This document shows positions 11,201 through 24,365 of a stretch of 64,000 bases of DNA, piece after piece. Under the pieces are notes generated by a model. That model saw only the letters and a program-made list of their open reading frames with translations. It did no database searches and was not told the origin of the DNA. A program made the translations under genes and the position numbers. Position 1 is the stretch's first letter. Each line of letters begins with the position of its first letter. This stretch comes from Apostichopus japonicus (lineage: Eukaryota > Echinodermata > Holothuroidea > Aspidochirotida > Stichopodidae), in contig NC_092574.1 of NCBI RefSeq assembly GCF_037975245.1, positions 4,208,713-4,272,712 on the forward strand, in the 5' to 3' direction.

Positions 11201-14200
11201 GCTATATATAGGGTCTAACCACAAGAGACTAGAGGTGACAGCAGAAACCCATTAAGAACAATTTATGATCTCACATCATTGAGTCTGGTTGGCTGAATTG
11301 TACACACCAATATTAAAGGGATGGAGAATATTGGCCAATTTTCATATTCAATTTTGTTTGCATATTTTGATGAACTTGTTAGCATATTTCAATGATTATC
11401 TGAATAATTTCAATAGTTCCAATAACCTGAATGCTCCTCCTCTTAGTAGTATCAAATACACAGTCAGATTTGATGTCCAATCATATTAGCTAAAATCTTT
11501 CACAAATGTTACCATGGTATCTTCAAAGGATGACTATAAAAAAAATAGGTTGGTATAAAATAGGTATCCTCACATTCTTTGTATTTTACAGTGAGATAGT
11601 TTTCAAGTTTTTGCAATCCTTCTGAGGTGGCTAGGTCAACAAACTCGTCAAGAAAGTCCCAGTACTCTTTCCATTGTACACCTGCACTCTGACTTAACTT
11701 CCTGCAGGATATACAAGAAAAAAAACAATGTTAATCTATTAATCCTCCTACAACTGTTACTTTGTTACATGCAATGTTAGGAGTGACTAGGAGTGCTAGG
11801 AGCTAGCACATATTTTATGTGGACTCTCAACTGGTTTGCATACACGTCACAAGCAATGCCTATGGAAAATTGATTGCAAGATAAGAACTAAAACTCCTTT
11901 CCCATTATATATAAAAAAAAAGTAGGACCAGTAGTGTCTACCAAATGTATTAAAGCCTTGTTCATCTCTCCTGAAAGCTGAAAACATAATGTTACAACTG
12001 ACATGTTACTTGCATGGTCTCATCCTCATGCAATGTATCCCAAGAAAACTGTTAAGGCAAATAGGGTAGTATGATTTCAACATGTATAAACCATCTAAAT
12101 AATATGTGAACCATCCAACATTTACCTCTGTCATAAACTCAAATAAATTCCCACAAATCCACAGAATTGGATGAAACTCCAATCATCTTTTTATACCTTC
12201 CTATTCTCTCGAGGCCTTTCTCTTCGTCTGACCTCTGTATATGGCTATCTTCTTTATTTCTACCGGTACATCTCCCTTTCCATCTCTGGTAAAGATCTGA
12301 TGCCTGAAACAAATCCAAACTCACTTTTAAACCATCCAACTTTAAGCTGAGCAATTGTGTTATCATTAATGTGTCACTTGTTTTCAAACATTAATAGCAT
12401 AAAATAGTAGCTCAGAAAACCTCTAGCACCTTCTGATGAGTTACTAATCTGCATTTTATCAGACAAGGTTAATATTTAGTAACCTAATCAGCACAGACCT
12501 GTCAAAACGTCAACTAACACATTAACAAACTGAGAGATTATTCATGTCAATTGTGCTAAGTAATGACTTTAATGAAGCATTTGAACAATATTTTTCCCAT
12601 TTATTGATTAGCCTAAATGTCATGTCTTCATACTGACAAAAATCTGAGTTGGTACAGGGGTAGGAAAAACGTTGGGGTAATAATAAATTTTATTGATGTC
12701 TTTGATATTTTCATCTTTCTTCTTGTCCATAGGCTACTATAAGAACAATGATACAATACTAGGAACATAAAACCCACTTAATTGACTTCAGTTTTGGATA
12801 TCTCACCTCTTTAGGTGACATTGGACCAGCAAATGCCTTGACACTCCAATCTACATCAACAGGACTCTTTAGAGAATCAAAGCTCTGTCCTGATTGGCTG
12901 TCAGAGCTTGCCGGTGACCACGGTTGACCAATGTGTGGTGGGCTAGTGTTATCTTCTGATCTAAACACAGGGATAAAAACATCCTCTGGAAGCAAAGAAT
13001 AAATTGATAGATTATCAAGTTTTTTGTCAATGTCATCATTGCCTGTATTATTTAGTTAATACAGAGCTGTAATGAGTTACTCCATTTTGAAAATGGAGTC
13101 TATAACTGCTCCTCTACTTTAAAAAAAAAACTGATTATGAGTATTAAGATTTTTTCATGAAAATGCTAATTCATGGGACTTAGTTCAGAACATGTCACTT
13201 TTCTGAATCCATTTTAATTACTATGGTATTTGCTTTAAAAGTTGGAATTGAATGTCTAGTAAAGTAACTACTTATCTCATATACTTTCAGTATATATTGT
13301 AATACTCTGTGCAATTCATATGAACAACTCTTTCTGCACAAAGACACAAACTGAGCTGGTTACCTGCACCAGTTCCTGAAGATACAATAGACTAGACCAA
13401 TAGTTACATTAAGTACGAAGGTAAGAGGTCTAGATTCAATGTTGATCTTTGAAGTGAACCAGAAATTCCATTAGGTACTACGCATGTTATATGACAGGCA
13501 TTGATGAGAGAGACTGTGTTCTTGACAAGATGTTTTAAAGTACTGCTAGTATAACAACCTTACCATTGATAGGGTCTAGAAGATCCATAATCTTCTCTTT
13601 TATGATGATTTGGTCCTGCTTTGACTCGTTACTTCTGTTGCATATAATCTAAAGAGAAAACCAAATGAAAATGCCATTTAGAAACATGCATTTGTCAAGA
13701 GCAAGTAAACACAACAAATATGGCAAGTTAGTATTCAGAGGTGGTAGTACTTAGATGACATATGACTAACAATAACCCCCCCCACCCCCACCATTGGATT
13801 TGAATGGTGAGGGGGGATATTAGAAGTGTGACTTTGAAATAGGTGTTTCAGTAAAATAAATAGACAAATAAATAAGGAAATTTCAATATTTTTTTTACTT
13901 GGAATACAAATCATCTACTTGTCATCTTATGCAATGGCATCTTCAGTCCTTTCTTTGGGAGCCATTGTGGACAGATATTTCACACAGTTTGTTGAGCAGT
14001 GTTTCTTCCTGGCAGGCAGTTTCATATACCACACATATCTTATTGAGTAACGTATGGTACCATACTAAACACAAATGGAAAATGTTTGCTTTATAGAGTA
14101 CTGATGAATTGGACTCATATTTGTTTCGATGTAATTAAACAGTTCAAGGACATACCTCAGCAGGTGTCTCACCATAGCGATTTTTACAGCTTCGCTCACA

Positions 14201-17200
14201 GATCTGGTAACTTAATAGAAATTCAACCATTTCAAGGTTGCCAAACTTGCAGGCAAAGTGAAGTGGTGTTTCAAAATTCTGAAAAGTTGAAGAGAAATAT
14301 CAAAAATTTCTACTACCTTCTTGTTGCTACCGTTATATGTAAATGTGAGTAACAGGTAACGTTCAATCTTTTGACTACAATTTGTATCAATGACAAGAAA
14401 TTGTTTGTTCTTTTAGTATACTCGGTATTTATTTTCACATTGCTGAACAAATGTAAAATGCCACTGTAAAGTACAAACCCCTTTATCGCGAACATTTATG
14501 TATAAATCCACAATATGAGTCATTCTTTTAGCCAGTATCTGTTCAGGCTCATCCGGGTAGATGCGCTGGAAGAATTCAGGATCTTGTAAAATGTCAAGGA
14601 CAAGTGAACACATCTCAGGCAGGTTCTTCTGTGCACATATATGAACAGCATTATATCTTGGGCCTTCCTAATAGACAAAACAAAATCAAATTATTTGAAC
14701 GCATTTCCTTAAAGATGCTGGTTATAACTGCAACACTGTAAACATTGTTTCTCCCTGTTCCCACAGATAACTCAGCACAACAACTCTTATAGCAAGTGGT
14801 TAATGTCTCTAGAAACTTTCTTACTTCTGCAAGTCTGGGCCTACCACATCCTCATATTGGTCTAGATTACTTTGCATTAATATTTGGCATGATAGTTAGT
14901 GTCATAGAGTGGTACACCCTAGCAACCAGCTACTTCCCCATTCTGGCCAATTACTTCAGAGAGTTTGTACCAGTGCATAGTTACATTTAGTTTATTGAAA
15001 CAATTTGGAGTATAATTTATTATACTTGATAAATTAAACTCATGTTTAACTACACAGAATGCAACATTGCTAATGCATGAAGTATTATACTTCTACTCCT
15101 CTGAATTGTTGCAATTCATTAATACAGAGATCTAAAGGACAAAGAAATAGTTTGGCAGTTTATTTTAGGACTGAATTGTCACTTTAAATATCTTTATATT
15201 AAAATGCTACAGATACTAAATCTGAGCTTCAGATTCTGAGTTGTCTTCTTCCCTAACAAGAATTTGCTCACCAATCCCCAAAAAGTTATAGTTGGATTGG
15301 TCCATAATATATATGTATAAGAGAGAAATAAAACTCAATTCATGATTTTGATTTTGAAGCATTTTCTGAAATGTTCATCTTGTAGGCTGTTCTGCATTTT
15401 ATTTAAGTTTAATTTTCAAACTATTTGTTTTCTTTAGAGTGTCTTCTTTAAATTAATCACTTTTGACTGTCTCAATAGAATATTTGATATCTTTCTTACA
15501 TATGACCAGTGCTGCCATTGATATATACATTTTCTTGTATTGTAGTGTAGGGGAAGGAGACACTGAAGATTCTCTTGCCACTCACCAGCTCCCCCTCCCC
15601 TTCCCCCTCCTTTTCCAATTACTTTTGGGGATATATGTACCTGTAGTATGGTAGGTGTATCTCCTGTACTGATCAAATATCTTGGATTACTCCAAACAAG
15701 TTCCTTAAATTTGTCCTTATCTTGGCTTATAATTGCTTTCCTGAGAGCCACATACTGCTGTGCCTTTGGGGAGCGGAATTCATTTGGACTATCTTGAGAA
15801 AGCTGTAGATGAGGAAAAAGATGGAAATATACATTTAGTACTTCAACATAGATAAATCAATGCCAGGAAGAAATAACATAAGAAAAGGCAAAGTGACAAA
15901 AGGTTGAACAACAAGTGTGCTGAAGAAGACAAAAAATCCAAAAATTATATTTATTGGATATGTTACAGATATCTGTGATGAAGAACTATTCTCCACACCT
16001 GCTCCCTCTTCCCTTTCCAAGACACTCTGAAATACTCAGGCTCAATACAACATCACATCCATGCAGACTCAGACCATATAACATCACATCCATGCAGACT
16101 CATGGCTCAAGATAACATCATGGGCATGTAGACTCAGGCTCAATACAACATCACATCCATGCAGACTCAGACCATATAACATCACATCCATGCAGACTCA
16201 TGGCTCCATATAACATCATGGCCATGGAGACTCAGGCTCCATATAACATCATGGCCATGGAGACTCAGGCTCAATATAACATCATGGCCTAGTAGACTCA
16301 GGCTCAATATAACATCATGGCCTAGTAGACTCAGGCTCAATACAACATCACATCCATGTAAACTCAGGCTCGATACAACATCATGGCCATGTTGACTAGG
16401 CTCAATATAACATCACATCCATGTAAACTCAGGCTCGATACAACATCATGGCCATGTTGACTCAGGCTCAATATAACATCATGGCCAAGCAGACTCAGGC
16501 TCAATACAACATCACATCCATGTAGACTCAGGCTCAATATAACATCACATCCATGCAGACTCAGGCTCAATATAACATCATGGCTATGCAGACTCAGGCT
16601 CAATATAACATCATGGCCATGTAGACTCAGGCTCAATACAACATCATGGCCATGTAGACTCAGGCTCAATACAACATCATGGCCATGCAGACTCAGGCTC
16701 AATATAACATCACATCCATGCACCCAGGCTCAATATAACATCATGGCCATGTAGACTCAGGCTCAATATAACATCATGGCCATGCAGACTCAGGCTCAAT
16801 ATAACATCATGGGCATGTAGACTCAGGCTCAATATAACATCATGGCCATGCAGACTCAGGCTCAATATAACATCATGGCCATGTAAATTCAGGCTCAATA
16901 TATAACATCATGGCCATGTAAATTCAGGCTCAATATAACATCATGGCCATGCAGACTCAGGCTCAATATAACATCATGGCCATGTAAATTCAGGCTCAAT
17001 ATAACATCATGGCCATGCAGACTCAGACTCAAGATAACATCACATCCATGCAGACTCTGGCTCAATATAACATCATGGCCATGTAGACTCAGGCTCAATA
17101 TAACATCATGGCCATGTAGACTCAGGCTCAATATAACATCATGGCCATGTAGACTCAGGCTCAATATAACATCACATCCATGCAGACTCAGACTCAAGAT

Positions 17201-20200
17201 AACATCATGGCTATGCAGACTCAGGCTAAATATAACATCATGGCCATGTAGACTCAGGCTAAATATAACATCATGGCCATGCAGACTCAGGCTAAATATA
17301 ACATCATGGCCATGTAGACTCAATTCAACATCACATCCATGCAGACTCAGGCTCAATATAACATCATGGCCATGTAGACTCAGGCTCAATATAACATCAT
17401 GGCCATGTAGACTCAGGCTAAATATAACATCATGGCCATGTAGACTCAGGCTCAAGATAACATCATGGCTATGCAGACTCAGGCTAAATATAACATCATG
17501 GCTATGCAGACTCAGGCTAAATATAACATCATGGCCATGTAGACTCGGGCTAAATATAACATCATGGCCATGTAGACTCAGGCTCAAGATAACATCATGG
17601 CTATGCAGACTCAGGCTAAATATAACATCATGGCTATGCAGACTCAGGCTAAATATAACATCATGGCCATGTAGACTCAGGCTAAATATAACATCATGGC
17701 CATGTAGACTCAGGCTCAAGATAACATCATGGCTATGCAGACTCAGGCTAAATATAACATCATGGCTATGCAGACTCAGGCTAAATATAACATCATGGCC
17801 ATGTAGACTCGGGCTAAATATAACATCATGGCTATGCTGACTTATGCTCAATATAACATCACATCCATGCAGACTCAGGCTCAATATAACATCATGGCTA
17901 TGCAGACTCAGGCTCAATATAACATCACATCCATGTAGACTCAGGCTCAATATAACATCATGGCCATGCAGACTCAGGCTCAATATAACATCACATCCAT
18001 GTAGACTCAGGCTCAATATAACATCATGGCCATGCAGACTCAGGCTCAATATAACATCACATCCATGTAGACTCAGGCTAAATATAACATCATGGCCATG
18101 CAGACTCATTCTCAATATAACATCATGGCCATGCAGACTCAGGCTCAATATAACATCATGGCCATGTAGACTCAGGCTCAATATAACATCATGGCCAAGC
18201 AGACTCATTCTCAATATAACATCATGCCCATGCAGCTTACCTTTGGCAATGTAGCATTCTTTTCTTTACGCTCTATTTCCACTGATCGAGGCGTGCTCAA
18301 GTTTTCTCTGAGACCAGCAAAGGATTCAGCATCTTTGCGACTTCTAAAGACTTTGAATCGAGCTCCAGGGTTCTTTTTTAAAAGTTTCAAAGCTTCCTTC
18401 TGGTCCTCAAACATGTGACTGGCAGCTGCTTCAATAACAACAATGAGCAGTATTAAAGTGATGTCAAATGTATACAGATCTAAATGACCTATTCTGTATG
18501 ATATCAGAAAGTGACATGACCTTGTAATTATATTAATGTACTCAGCCAATCTCTTCAGTTCTTATTGACATAGAATGATGTTTGTACTTGACAGCACGGT
18601 ATAATTATTTTATACATAGAAATAGGTTGAACTTGAACGAGCTTGCAGTCATTTTAGTAATTTTTATGACTAGTCAAGTCATGATTTCAAAATGGATAGG
18701 AAATGTCTTATTATTTTTGTACATCATTGACATAACATGCAAAGTCTCTTGGCTGCAAACTTTCTGTAATTGTATGTAATGATTAGTCACTCACTAATTA
18801 GCATTCACTAATTGTACAGATGTAAGAGGATGCTCGTGTGTGATCAGTCGTAATCTTAGTGTTAGTAATCTCCGTTGATTTGGTTTCTGGAAACTGACAA
18901 TGAAATCTTCAAAAAGGTTAATAAATGTTACTCACCATGTAATGTTATACATCTTGAAGAATCAAACATAAATAGTCATAAGCTCATCAAATTGCAATGT
19001 GCTGAGATGTAATTATTCTACGATAAATTCACCAAACCTTGCCCTGTTTACATCCACATCATCTCCTCAAAATGTAACGGCAAGCAAAATCTGAAAAAAC
19101 ATAATCTGCTATATTTGTTTAGGCAGTCACCTTTGGGCAAACCTTCCCAATGTTAGGTACAAACAATACACGTCTGCATTGCAGTGAACCATGTTTTGGT
19201 CATGAAATGTTTGTGAATCTTCTGCCTGAATCTGAATCAAGTTCTGGTTAAAGAGTCACTAAGCAAATGTTATGTACACACTGACTGCAGTGAATATAGG
19301 GTAAGGCTGGTAGAGCTAAATTGTGTCTTATTTCTAGCTAATAAATTAAGAATGGTTGTTATGTACTATAACACTTTCTATCAACTGTATCAAACCAAGT
19401 GATTGATACTTTTCATAGGTAAATGTATATTTTGTCATTACTTTGGGGTACTTTTCATTATTTAGTTTGCTTGTACAGTGTGACAGCCAATGCTGTGGTT
19501 CATGTAACCAATTACCTCTTTAAATGCCAAAGGAGATCTAATTGTTATTCCAAGAATAGTTAACTACTCTCTAGCAGAAATAGTTTAACAATGTGTACTC
19601 TGTGGACAGAGTACACATTGTTAAACACATTGTACACATTGTTAAACTTGAAATAGTTTAACAATGTGTACTCTGTGGACAGAGTACACATTGTTAAACA
19701 CATTGTACACATTGTTAAAATATTTCAAGTTTGACAATGTGTACTCTGTGGACAGAGTACACATTGTTAAACACATTGTACACATTGTTAAACTTGAAAT
19801 AGTTTAACAATGTGTACTCTGTGGACAGAGTACACATTGTTAAACTATTTCAATCCATGGATTACCTTTGGATGGTGTTATAAACTCTGGGTCTGTGGTG
19901 TCACACTCTATCACAGGTATGCACACAACAAAGTATGAGTCACTCCCAGTTCTCTTTGGGGTTGATGTTTGGGGGCTGCTGTTGACCAGAACTTCTTTAT
20001 TAGCTGCTTTACTCTCATCGGCTTTTGAGTTAGTAGACCCTGCTTGATCTTGTTCACTGGTTGGAAAGTTCTCATTGGCAATGCCTCTTTCCTTAGATAT
20101 AAATTCAATAAGTTTCTTTTCATAGATTGGTCGAGTGGATTTGACAATCGGTCCAATAGGAATCTGTGCTGCCAACAGTTGCTCGCGCAGAGATGAGTCA

Positions 20201-20235
20201 TCAAGGCTGGCCACTTCTTTTTGTATATCGTCCAT
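8266..20235 (-). CDS. ANKLE2: ANKLE2: LEM and ankyrin-repeat nuclear envelope protein
   Basis: ANKLE2 helps nuclear envelope reassembly after mitosis by promoting dephosphorylation of BAF (known for the family). Twelve exons join in phase on the minus strand: 20235-19866, 18425-18241, 15802-15641, 14667-14479, 14278-14156, 13648-13564, 12985-12807, 12303-12197, 11701-11574, 10648-10027, 9459-9331, 8473-8266. They total 828 codons plus stop. Residues 1-49 are a LEM domain (IPIGPIVKSTRPIYEKKL). About 100-165 form the small RNase-H1-N-like (caulimovirus-type) domain (YFVVCIPV, ARFKVFRSRKDAESFA). About 240-345 hold ankyrin repeats (NFETPLHFACKFGN). Residues 440-505 match the conserved WKEYWDFLDEFVDL segment, and the C-terminus keeps the conserved block after MGDAPSRRD. 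Exon 2 could start 3 bp earlier (NAGNAG acceptor). Vertebrate ANKLE2 has an N-terminal membrane segment. Here a good acceptor at 20248, in frame with the ATG, suggests an unseen upstream exon supplies it. Confidence 0.93.
8535..8990. repeat. diverged tandem duplication in ANKLE2 intron 11
   Basis: Two copies of a ~245 bp segment lie next to each other (about 8535-8757 and 8788-8990). Both share CCCCAGGT near the start, AATATGCTTCAGAAT and CACCATTAGACAT in the middle, and CTCTTACATGGC at the end. The 63-codon plus-strand open frame at 8690-8881 falls inside and is not a gene. It may be an old dispersed repeat. Confidence 0.7.
9460..10026. other. ANKLE2 intron 10
   Basis: AT-rich intron between exons 10 and 11. 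The 94-codon plus-strand open frame at 9575-9859 is low-complexity and not supported as a gene. Confidence 0.6.
11001..11058 (+). repeat. deleted tRNA-like sequence (SINE head or tRNA relic)
   Basis: CAGTTCAGTTGGTAGAGCG resembles a tRNA D-arm with A box, and GGTTCAAATCC is a perfect B box. The spacing is too short: most of the anticodon stem 3' side and variable loop is missing. It cannot fold as a tRNA, so it is best read as a SINE head or tRNA pseudogene in ANKLE2 intron 9. Confidence 0.6.
13775..13822. repeat. C-rich/G-rich hairpin
   Basis: A C-rich tract with ACCATT is followed after a short loop by AATGGTGAGGGGGG, so the two sides pair. It lies in ANKLE2 intron 5. Confidence 0.6.
16035..18233. 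repeat. 33-bp minisatellite, about 66 copies
   Basis: The unit is ACTCAGGCTCAATATAACAT plus CATGGCCATGTAG, with a second variant class carrying CACATCCATG. It fills most of ANKLE2 intron 2 and ends only about 8 bp from that intron's splice donor (intron starts at 18240). As 33 bp equals 11 codons, it produces a 439-codon minus-strand frame of an 11-residue repeat (LSLHGHDVILS) and several shorter ones. I treat these as artefacts, because the flanking ANKLE2 exons splice around it in phase. Confidence 0.96.
18429..19580. other. ANKLE2 intron 1, unique part
   Basis: Intron sequence between exon 2 and the hairpin array. No additional exon or repeat recognised. Confidence 0.6.
19581..19850. repeat. 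73-bp tandem array of perfect hairpins
   Basis: Four copies start at 19583, 19656, 19729 and 19802, an exact 73-bp period, the last being partial. Each has a palindrome with 20-bp arms (TTTAACAATGTGTACTCTGT and its complement) around a 2-nt GG centre; the third copy has one arm mismatch. A second shorter word (ACATTGTTAAA) pairs with the same arms. The array stops about 15 bp from the ANKLE2 exon 1 donor at 19865. Confidence 0.95.
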
Positions 20236-20455
20236 GATTAATTCTGTGCTGTTAATTGAGAAACAAGATTCATATAAAAAAGTATCTCTACAAATTTCTT
20301 GCACATTACACTGTTCCCATATGGCCAATATATACATAGTAGGCTTAGGCTAATCTAGTAAACTTTCTTCAGAGACATCATTTGCTTACGAGAAATAGAA
20401 CTGCAATGCATTTAATATCCATTCTGATGTATTTATAATAGTCTTTATTGAAGAA
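20236..20455 (-). other. ANKLE2 5' region with a good acceptor
   Basis: On the minus strand a pyrimidine tract and AATTAACAG|CACAG place an acceptor at 20249-20250. The frame stays open from there into the ANKLE2 ATG. An upstream exon is therefore likely, but I could not find it. Confidence 0.5.
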
Positions 20456-20709
20456 CATGTATGTATGTATGTATGTATGTATATGTGATCTTCCTGCAAG
20501 CAGGAACTCGCGAAAGAAGCCATGGAGGCTTGTAGACTCGCAAGCTGACCGAAGCCAATCTCTCGGCACACATCCATTTAACGTCCATGTCAGGAAGTTG
20601 TTATTGAACAACACCCTTGCCAGACGACACACATTGCTGTCGGCGGGGAATCGAACCGGGGATCTCATGACTGGGAGACGCCGGCGTTAACCACTAGGCT
20701 ATACACTCC
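20456..20709 (-). mobile_element. tRNA-derived SINE, family 2, copy 2
   Basis: The minus-strand head starts at 20709 with GGAGTGTATAGCCTAGTGG. It holds an exact A box (TAGCCTAGTGG) and a perfect B box (GGTTCGATTCC). The body shares CGCGAGTTCCTGCTTGCAGG with the copy at 3637-3908 and ends in a (CATA)n tail. The 80-codon plus-strand open frame here is part of the SINE. Confidence 0.87.
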
Positions 20710-23299
20710 GCCTAGCGGAGTATAACATAACAGCGGTATATAACATAACAGCTACTATAAGAAAGTTACTGTTTGCAACCATTGGAAGACATGTAATTCT
20801 TGTATTCATCAGTGGATGATTCAATTCAACAAAAAGTTCGATCATTAAAGAATTTGATTTGAAATATGTCTAAGAAAATTTCTAAGGATTAAATCTGGTT
20901 GTTCCTTGGAAAACCAGGTCTTACTCCTTGGTTTTCCATACAGAAACTTGGTTGTCCAAAGAAATGTAGCAATATAACAATGAATGACCAATATGTACAC
21001 AGTAGGAGTCATGTGTAGGTTTGGTGAATAGAACACCAGCTTTGGGCTTGTAAAAGTTGCTTCCGGTATTTGGGGATATCTGAATTTGAGGCAAACAACT
21101 ATGTTGTCATCCACTGGACAACCTCAAAAGCTCCAACCACAGACCACCATTAAAATTTGCAATGATGTTGCATACTGTAGTTCCTAACAGACATCAATTT
21201 AAATAGAATACACCTGACTTGACAGAAAGTCTTACTGTAAGCTTGGCTTCACACCTGTTCAGTTGACTATGTGATCGGCTCCCTGCTAATCTTCTTCATC
21301 AACGGCTAATGTAAGGAACAAGGAAATATATCAAGATTCAGAGATACTGGTAGTGATACTGTCTTCATTAAAGATCCATAACAAACAACACTTCATGCTC
21401 ACATTGTAAAAGAAGAGACATTGATCAAAACATTTTCATAATGATTGTTTCTTTTATGGCCATTATGATTCCAGCATGTACAAAAATGGACATGTATAAT
21501 TCATTCTTAGACATGCTAGAGCTAGTCAAACTACACCCCTGAACTACACTCTTATTTACACTTTGAAGACACTTTCTACAAAGAATTGCAATAACAGCAA
21601 TAGTGAGCAGACATAGAAAATAAGCTTATTGACAATGGGTGAGAAATGCTAATGTAAGTCATCTTGGGAAGGCAAATTTCTAAGGAATTTTAGTGTAAGG
21701 CATGGGGATGGTAATTTTTAATTTGTATCCTAACTTTTTATCCATTCATTAATTTCATTCATTCACTGATTTATTTCCTACAAGTACAAACTTTAAAAAA
21801 TGAAAATAGCACAGAGACTACTGTAGTGTATACAAGTAATATTTATGTGAAATTGACAGATTATTGTACCTAAGTTGTTTCATTGAAAATTAGAAACCAG
21901 AAGTGCAATAGTCTTTAACCTTTTATCAGTGCATGAGAATTTGTTTCCATTTGCACTATTTTACTTAAGTAAGCTTCTTGCAGGTTATGTATTTACTGAT
22001 TGTTTTTCAAGATGTGGCAGATTCGAAAACAGCTCTTGGGCTAAGGTGTATAACTGCTGCAGATCAGTTTTTGCATCCATTCATTATTTACAAAACCGTC
22101 CATTGCTTTCATAGAAAACGCACTCAATCAGATAAACGCAAGTACTTCATCATCAAACAGCAGTAGGCCTATTACCCATTTATCAAACAACACAGTTGAA
22201 GGCCTATACCCACATGCAGTAATCACCAAAACTGATCTACATCACAAAGTTGGGGCTACCGCTTCATCTGAGTGCTGCTTCTAATTTGCCACAACTTGAC
22301 TACTTTATGAGTCGCAGTAAATATCATTACAGTACAATGAAACACTAGAAGAAGCTACTAAACTTGAGCTGAATAATGGAAAATGAAACAAAAGCCACTT
22401 GCCATTTGAAAAATATTATCATGCAATGTAGGCTAAAAGTAAAACTTTCAATTGCCATGATCATCGGTCACTCCGTATTTTTTTATTTACTCTATAAACT
22501 ATTCTTTCACTTATCATTGCCAATATCGGCTAAATAAATCCTTACTTTTACGTGAGATAGCCCTAGGCCAGTCCTATTTCAATCCAGGTAGCTTAGCCTA
22601 ACATAAGGTCTAACGTAGCCTAACATTAGATTATCTTGAACTGTCTGCGGGATGGTTGCAAACTTTAATGCAACTTTAAGTAATGTTGATGACCATTAAA
22701 CACCAAAGCTGCAATCTGTATGTGATCACAATCTTACAAGACTGAAGTTCTGAAGTAATGATCCACTAACCAACATACAATTCCACTTTGGAAATAATCC
22801 ATGGAGCTAGCACTCCGGTTGGGATGGTTCTTGTTCATGGGAATTTCCCTCCCTGCAGATTCGAAATTTGTTGCGATTCATCTGCAAGTCTTGCAATTAG
22901 TGGCAGAGTAAATCGAGTTGAAGTTAGGAAACAAGGTCGTACTGAAACTGTTTATTTTGGTAAATACGCGATATGAACTAGTAAATCTTCGTTCAATTAA
23001 ACATTTTAAGTCTGTCATCACGCATGAAGCATTTATTTATTTTACTGTTACTGTGTCTTTCAGAAGGGTTTATTTCCTTGCTTACTACAATCTGGCGACT
23101 AAATCTATACTATCAAATAACCATAGAAACTCTTTGCAAATAACACAAAAATGTCAGCAATGGCATACTCCTATTACTATTAGAGACTATATCCATCCGC
23201 CCGATTGTTCTCCTGTTTCAGGAAAAGTGCCAAAAAGCAACAGGAGAACTTCTTTTTTGACCTGTTATCAATCATGATCTAGTTTTTTGTGGGGCTTGT
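20710..23299. other. intergenic, no recognised gene
   Basis: Probably contains the unseen 5' end of ANKLE2. Short open frames show no family signature. I see no repeats beyond simple tracts. Confidence 0.45.
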
Positions 23300-24365
23300 T
23301 TATCTATGGGTCATATGAACTCTAATGACTATGTAGAAGGGTACCATAATGCATCTTGCCCGGTCCAAATAGTTCTTGACCAACTAAAATGACCACTACT
23401 TCATCAGTTCTTAAATTAATGTAACGGGACCTGAAAAAATCACTTTAGGCCCTAATCAAGACTAGCACGCCTTGGACCACCTAACCAGTGGGTCATATGA
23501 ATTCTTAACACATTGTAGAAGGATTCCATAATGCGTCTTGCCCGGCCCAAAGAGTGCTTAACCAATTAAAATGACCACTAAATCAACAATTTTTTAAATG
23601 AATGTAACGGGAACTGAAATAAAAACATTTGGGCCCTATTAAAACTAGCACGCCTTAGACCACCCTTTAATGAGTGTAACGGGACCACGCAAAAGCTTTG
23701 GGCCCTCATCCACGCAGCACGCCTTGGACCACCTAACCCATGGTTAACATGAACTCTAAGGACATTGTAGAAAAGTACCACTGTAATGCTTCTTGCCCGG
23801 TCCAAAGAGTGCTTGACCAATTTAAATGACCAATAAATCATCACTTCTTCAATGAGTGTAACGGGAACACGAAAAAACTTTGGGCCCTTATCAATGCAGC
23901 ACGCCTTGGACCACCTAACCAATGGGTCATATGAACTCTAATGACAATGTAGAAAAGTACCATAATGCGTCTTGCCCGGTCCAAAGAGTGCTTGACCAAT
24001 TAAACTGACCAATAAATCATCACTTCGTTAATAAATGTAAATGGACCTGAAAATCTTTAGGCCCCAGTCAAGACCAGCACGCCTTGGACCACCTAACCGA
24101 TGGGTTATAGGAAGTCCAAGGACATTGTAGAAGGGTACCATAATGCGTCTTGCCCGGTCCAAAGAGTGCTTGACCAATTAAACTGACCACTAAATCATCA
24201 CTTCATAAATGAGTGTAACGTGACCTAACAAAATAAACCGTAAGGCCATAATCAGCACGCCTCGGACCACCCAACCAATGGGTCATATGAGTTCTAAGGA
24301 CATTGTTGAAGAGTCCCATAATGCGTCTTATCCGGTCCAAAGAGTATTTAACCAATACAAATGAC
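23300..24365 (+). repeat. left arm: ~180 bp tandem repeat
   Basis: The anchor word GCACGCCTTGGACCACC or a close variant recurs at about 23467, 23648, 23719, 23900, 24079 and 24256, giving spacings of 177-181 bp except for one shortened unit. Each unit also has CATAATGCGTCTTGCCCGGT and GTAACGGGACC-like blocks. Confidence 0.92.

Noticed and set aside
16895..18214. 439-codon repetitive open frame on the minus strand
   Set aside because: It comes from a 33-bp array (11 codons per unit) inside ANKLE2 intron 2, and the flanking exons splice in phase without it.
19581..19850. Pre-miRNA cluster
   Set aside because: The hairpins have only a 2-nt centre and 20-bp arms, unlike animal pre-miRNAs, so they are reported as a repeat instead.
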